A stretch of 8,599 bases of DNA from Gammaproteobacteria bacterium (lineage in GTDB: Bacteria; Pseudomonadota; Gammaproteobacteria; Arenicellales; JAOTYS01), in the NCBI GenBank assembly GCA_029861795.1, contig JAOTYS010000181.1, positions 1 to 8,599 on the forward strand, written 5' to 3'. The notes below the pieces were generated by a model. It did no database searches. It saw only the letters and a program-made list of their open reading frames with translations, and was not told the DNA's origin. The position numbers and the translations under genes were made by a program. Every line of letters starts with the position of its first letter. The stretch's first letter is position 1. Of this stretch, positions 6,339 to 8,599 are shown in pieces.

Positions 6339-6923
6339 TTGTTGACCAATCCCCTTGCCCTTGGAGTTGCTGATGCCGTGTTGAAAAGGCACTGCGAATA
6401 TTATCAAGTTGGCAGTATGACTGCTATTGAAATCCACCCCGGCGAAAAGGCCCAGATACTGCACCGGGATGGTGATTTTTACCCTATTGCTATTCCCGGA
6501 GTCGAATTTCAGCTACAGGCAATGTGGGCTCTGACTGACTTTACCGATGAAAATGGTGCCACCCGAATTGTCACTGACAGAGATGTGCTAAAGGGTGTAA
6601 AAAATGCGGATACAGAGGCTTTTGAAAACATCGATGAATCCAAAGTGTCGCAGGCCGTTATGCCTAAGGGGTCGGTATTTTTTTGGCTTCAGTCAACAAT
6701 CCATGGCGGAGGGGCGAACACCGCGTCAACACCTCGCTCGGGTTTGTTTATCTCCTATTGTCTGGGATGGGTGCGCCAGGAGGACAACCAATACTTGCTT
6801 ATGCCAAGGGAAGTCGCGGATAGTTATCCAGAAAATGTCAGTAGGCTTCTAGGCTATCAATCGCATGGCAAATATCTGGGGATTTACCCCGGTGACCCTG
6901 ACGGTCATTGGTGGGATGCTTGA
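6339..6923 (+). CDS. PhyH-family Fe(II)/2-oxoglutarate dioxygenase, catalytic C-terminal fragment
   Basis: This is the rest of the frameshifted oxygenase. It is open from about 6303; the first possible start is TTG 6339, and the first ATG is 6417 with no good ribosome site, so independent translation is doubtful. Numbered in the restored 275-residue protein, the iron ligands are H123 and D125 (LHRDGDF) and H203 (TIHGGGAN), and R214 (TPRSG) is the 2-oxoglutarate anchor. WALTDFTDENGATR and CLGWVRQEDNQYL are typical of the small-molecule hydroxylating branch of the family. It acts in the cytoplasm on an unknown substrate, likely the product or precursor of the two preceding enzymes. No catalytic residue is lost, and selection appears intact on both sides of the break. 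A read error or very recent mutation is therefore more likely than an old pseudogene. Confidence 0.85.
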   Translation: MLTNPLALGVADAVLKRHCEYYQVGSMTAIEIHPGEKAQILHRDGDFYPIAIPGVEFQLQAMWALTDFTDENGATRIVTDRDVLKGVKNADTEAFENIDESKVSQAVMPKGSVFFWLQSTIHGGGANTASTPRSGLFISYCLGWVRQEDNQYLLMPREVADSYPENVSRLLGYQSHGKYLGIYPGDPDGHWWDA

Positions 6924-6932
6924 GGAGAAACG

Positions 6933-7022
6933 GTAAACAACATTGCCCGTGGCGAGGCGTTCTACGATTTGATGTTTAATAATTGCGATCCCAGGGAGGC
7001 TCTAGTGGATTTATACCAAGGT
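6933..7022 (+). pseudogene. Probable N-terminal relic of a SnoaL-like gene, start codon lost
   Basis: Directly after the oxygenase stop, an AGGAG (6923-6927) is followed at normal distance by GTA (6933) rather than a start codon. The frame then encodes VNNIARGEAFYDLMFNN and CDPREALVDLYQG. The pattern AFYDLxFNxxxPxEAxxxYxG is what I recall at the N-terminus of SnoaL-like proteins (the COG4922 kind), which normally continue with YxQHNP. Here it continues instead into the signal peptide of the lipoprotein, in the same frame. It looks like a 30-codon stub left by deletion or recombination. Coincidental similarity over 30 residues is possible. Confidence 0.4.
6993..6999 (+). promoter_or_regulatory. 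Ribosome binding site that sets the lipoprotein start at GTG 7005
   Basis: AGGGAGG ends five bases before GTG 7005, near ideal spacing. The upstream in-frame TTG 6969 and ATG 6972 lack a comparable site and would put a 12-residue polar extension before the signal peptide. Confidence 0.75.
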
Positions 7023-8453
7023 TGCTTGCGAGCGGTGATCATCGCCAATGTCGCACTATTTCTGTCTGCTTGTGCGATGCAGGATACGGATGGACGGGAG
7101 CCAGAGGAGCGTTGGCTTGCCGGAGATCATCATATACACAGCCGTTACAGTGTTGGCTATGATGATGAAAACTTGCCCGCCTATACCATTGGCGTTGACG
7201 GGCTGTACCCGATTCCAATGAACGCACTGATGGCGCACCATCATGGTCTCGACTGGACGGTTGCTACCGATCATGGCGGTCCAAATCACAGCAAAATCAA
7301 TTTTGAAATTGCTTACCCGGAACTCCAATTGTCCCGTTCTGCCATGCCTGAGGTGATCCAGTATTACGGCCTGGAATTGAATACCCCTGCGGCAGATCAC
7401 TCGAGCATCATCGTGCCACACACCGCTGATGAGTCGACCGTATTGCGAGACCTTGAGTCGCGCTTCGACAGGCTCGAGAAATGGACCGAGGAAGAAGAGC
7501 GGGAACGTGACCAGGAAGACAAGATGATTGAGGCCTTGAAGGCCATGGACCAGCTTGCAACCAAACCTCTGGTCTTCGCCAACCATCCGGCCAGAGAAGC
7601 CCCCGACCTTGGTGAATTCCCGTACGTCGAGCCACGCGAATTGCGCAACTGGAATGACGCAGCGCCGGATGTCGCTGTTGGCATGGAGGGTGCGCCGGGT
7701 CACCAAGCCGGACCGCTCAGCGTAGAGGCGGCTCCGCGTGGATGGTATTTCGACTATCCGACCCTGGGCGGGTTCGATCAGATGACCGCACATTTGGGCG
7801 GAGTCTGGGATGCCATGTTGGGCGAAGGCCGGCGCTGGTGGATCACGGCTAACTCCGACTCTCACTGGAACTATACGGATGCCGGCGTCGCCTTCTGGCC
7901 CGGCCAGTACTCGAAAACGTATGCCTTTGCCAAGAAAGATCATGCATCGATTCTGGAAAGCCTTCGCCGCGGCAGGATTTTCGTCACCACCGGAGATCTC
8001 ATCTCCGAACTTTATGTCGACGTTGCGGACCCCAGGGGTAAGTCCGGGTCTGCACAGATTGGTGGTGCTATCATTTTGCAAGCACCCGGCGATGTTGAAA
8101 TACGAATTCGGGCAAGAGACCCGCGCGGCGAGAACCACAATGGTGACCGTCCTGAGATAGCGAGAATCGACCTGATTGTTGGCCAGGTCACCAAGCCCAA
8201 TGAAGACCGGCCGCTTGATGTCAACGAGTCTACCGAAGTAGTGCATCGATTTTCCGCTACTGACTGGCACAGGGACGGGGAATTCGTCGACATGAAATAC
8301 AGGATTAGCGTTAGCGCGCCTGTCTACATTCGTGTTCGTGGTACCAATACCAATGAACTCGAACCAATCGTCGATCCACCTGACGAAAACCCATGGCAGG
8401 ATCTCTGGTTCTATTCCAATCCCGTGTTTGTCGAGATCGAGCACGAACCCTGA
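7005..8453 (+). CDS. PHP-domain metallohydrolase lipoprotein (CehA/McbA-like)
   Basis: From GTG 7005 the product has 482 residues. Residues 1-22 are a lipoprotein signal (AVIIANVALFLSAC) with lipobox LSAC and acylated C23, so it should be anchored in the envelope facing the periplasm. PHP metal-site motifs follow in order: HIH at 43-45, TDHGG at 88-92, E124 and H132 (GLELNTP, ADH), FANHP with H194, and NSDSH with D285 and H287. These fit a di- or trinuclear metal centre that cleaves phosphate or other ester bonds; the substrate is unknown. A charged, probably helical segment rich in Glu and Arg spans about 139-182. After the catalytic domain, about 150 residues form a beta-sandwich-like C-terminal region, as in CehA/McbA-type proteins. 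It begins 81 bases after the oxygenase stop. Its local base composition is clearly GC-richer than that of the two genes before it. It could be the last gene of the run or an independent unit. Confidence 0.88.
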   Translation: MDLYQGCLRAVIIANVALFLSACAMQDTDGREPEERWLAGDHHIHSRYSVGYDDENLPAYTIGVDGLYPIPMNALMAHHHGLDWTVATDHGGPNHSKINFEIAYPELQLSRSAMPEVIQYYGLELNTPAADHSSIIVPHTADESTVLRDLESRFDRLEKWTEEEERERDQEDKMIEALKAMDQLATKPLVFANHPAREAPDLGEFPYVEPRELRNWNDAAPDVAVGMEGAPGHQAGPLSVEAAPRGWYFDYPTLGGFDQMTAHLGGVWDAMLGEGRRWWITANSDSHWNYTDAGVAFWPGQYSKTYAFAKKDHASILESLRRGRIFVTTGDLISELYVDVADPRGKSGSAQIGGAIILQAPGDVEIRIRARDPRGENHNGDRPEIARIDLIVGQVTKPNEDRPLDVNESTEVVHRFSATDWHRDGEFVDMKYRISVSAPVYIRVRGTNTNELEPIVDPPDENPWQDLWFYSNPVFVEIEHEP

Positions 8454-8599
8454 TTAGAGCGGTTCACTGAATGTCGCGCTGGCGCGTGAAAGCATCTAAG
8501 CGGGAAGCCCCCTTCAAGATCAGATTTCCCTGGACCCTTGAGGTCCCTTAAGTGCCCTCGAAGACTACGAGGTTGATAGGCTGGGTGTGGAAGCGCAGT
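8454..8599. other. Non-coding tail after the lipoprotein gene, with weak hairpins
   Basis: No open frame of note is seen in these 146 bases. GGACC (8532-8536) pairs with GGTCC (8542-8546), and CCTCG pairs with CGAGG shortly after, but neither is followed by a T run. A rho-independent terminator is not supported. Confidence 0.3.

Noticed and set aside
7056..8444. 462-codon antisense ORF covering nearly the whole lipoprotein gene
   Set aside because: It mirrors a GC-rich real gene, has no recognisable domain or ribosome site, and the plus-strand product has a full set of PHP motifs.
8532..8546. GGACC/GGTCC hairpin as a terminator
   Set aside because: The stem is only 5 bp and is not followed by a T run.

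Overview
The window looks like chromosomal DNA from a Gram-negative, free-living and probably marine gammaproteobacterium. This rests on a lipoprotein signal with a classical lipobox, a probable twin-arginine export signal, a secreted metalloprotease with its N-terminal domains, and an abundance of Fe(II)/2-oxoglutarate oxygenase genes. There is no taxonomic marker, so the assignment is an inference. No tRNA, rRNA, CRISPR array, insertion sequence or integrase is visible.

Layout. (1) Positions 1-1657, minus strand: N-terminal two thirds of an exported zinc metalloprotease of the DUF5117/DUF5118/DUF4953 type, with its HExxHxxGxxH site; it runs off the left edge. (2) A short divergent promoter gap with a perfect 6-bp inverted repeat, then 1727-2422, plus strand: an aspartyl/asparaginyl beta-hydroxylase-type dioxygenase. 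(3) Converging on it, 2487-3446, minus strand: an uncharacterised beta-propeller protein. The upstream sequence appears to encode a twin-arginine signal that has been disconnected from any start codon. (4) About 326 bases of intergenic DNA. (5) Positions 3773-6923, plus strand: a tight three-gene run of a class V PLP-dependent aminotransferase-fold enzyme, an enolase-superfamily (mandelate racemase type) enzyme, and a phytanoyl-CoA dioxygenase (PhyH) family oxygenase. The last is split by a one-base frameshift. (6) Positions 6933-7022: what looks like the decayed N-terminus of a SnoaL-like protein with no start codon, running in frame into (7) 7005-8453, a PHP-domain (CehA/McbA-like) metallohydrolase lipoprotein.

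How they may work together. The three-gene run has spacings of 14 and 21 bases, each with its own ribosome binding site, and is probably one transcript. A PLP enzyme, a proton-abstracting enolase-superfamily enzyme and a small-molecule oxygenase side by side suggest a short pathway for an unusual amino acid or hydroxy acid. The substrate cannot be read from sequence. The lipoprotein may lie downstream on the same transcript, but its much higher local GC content and the gene relic before it suggest a separate origin. Two of the genes show single-base frame disruptions in short G/C runs. These may be sequencing or assembly errors rather than true gene death.
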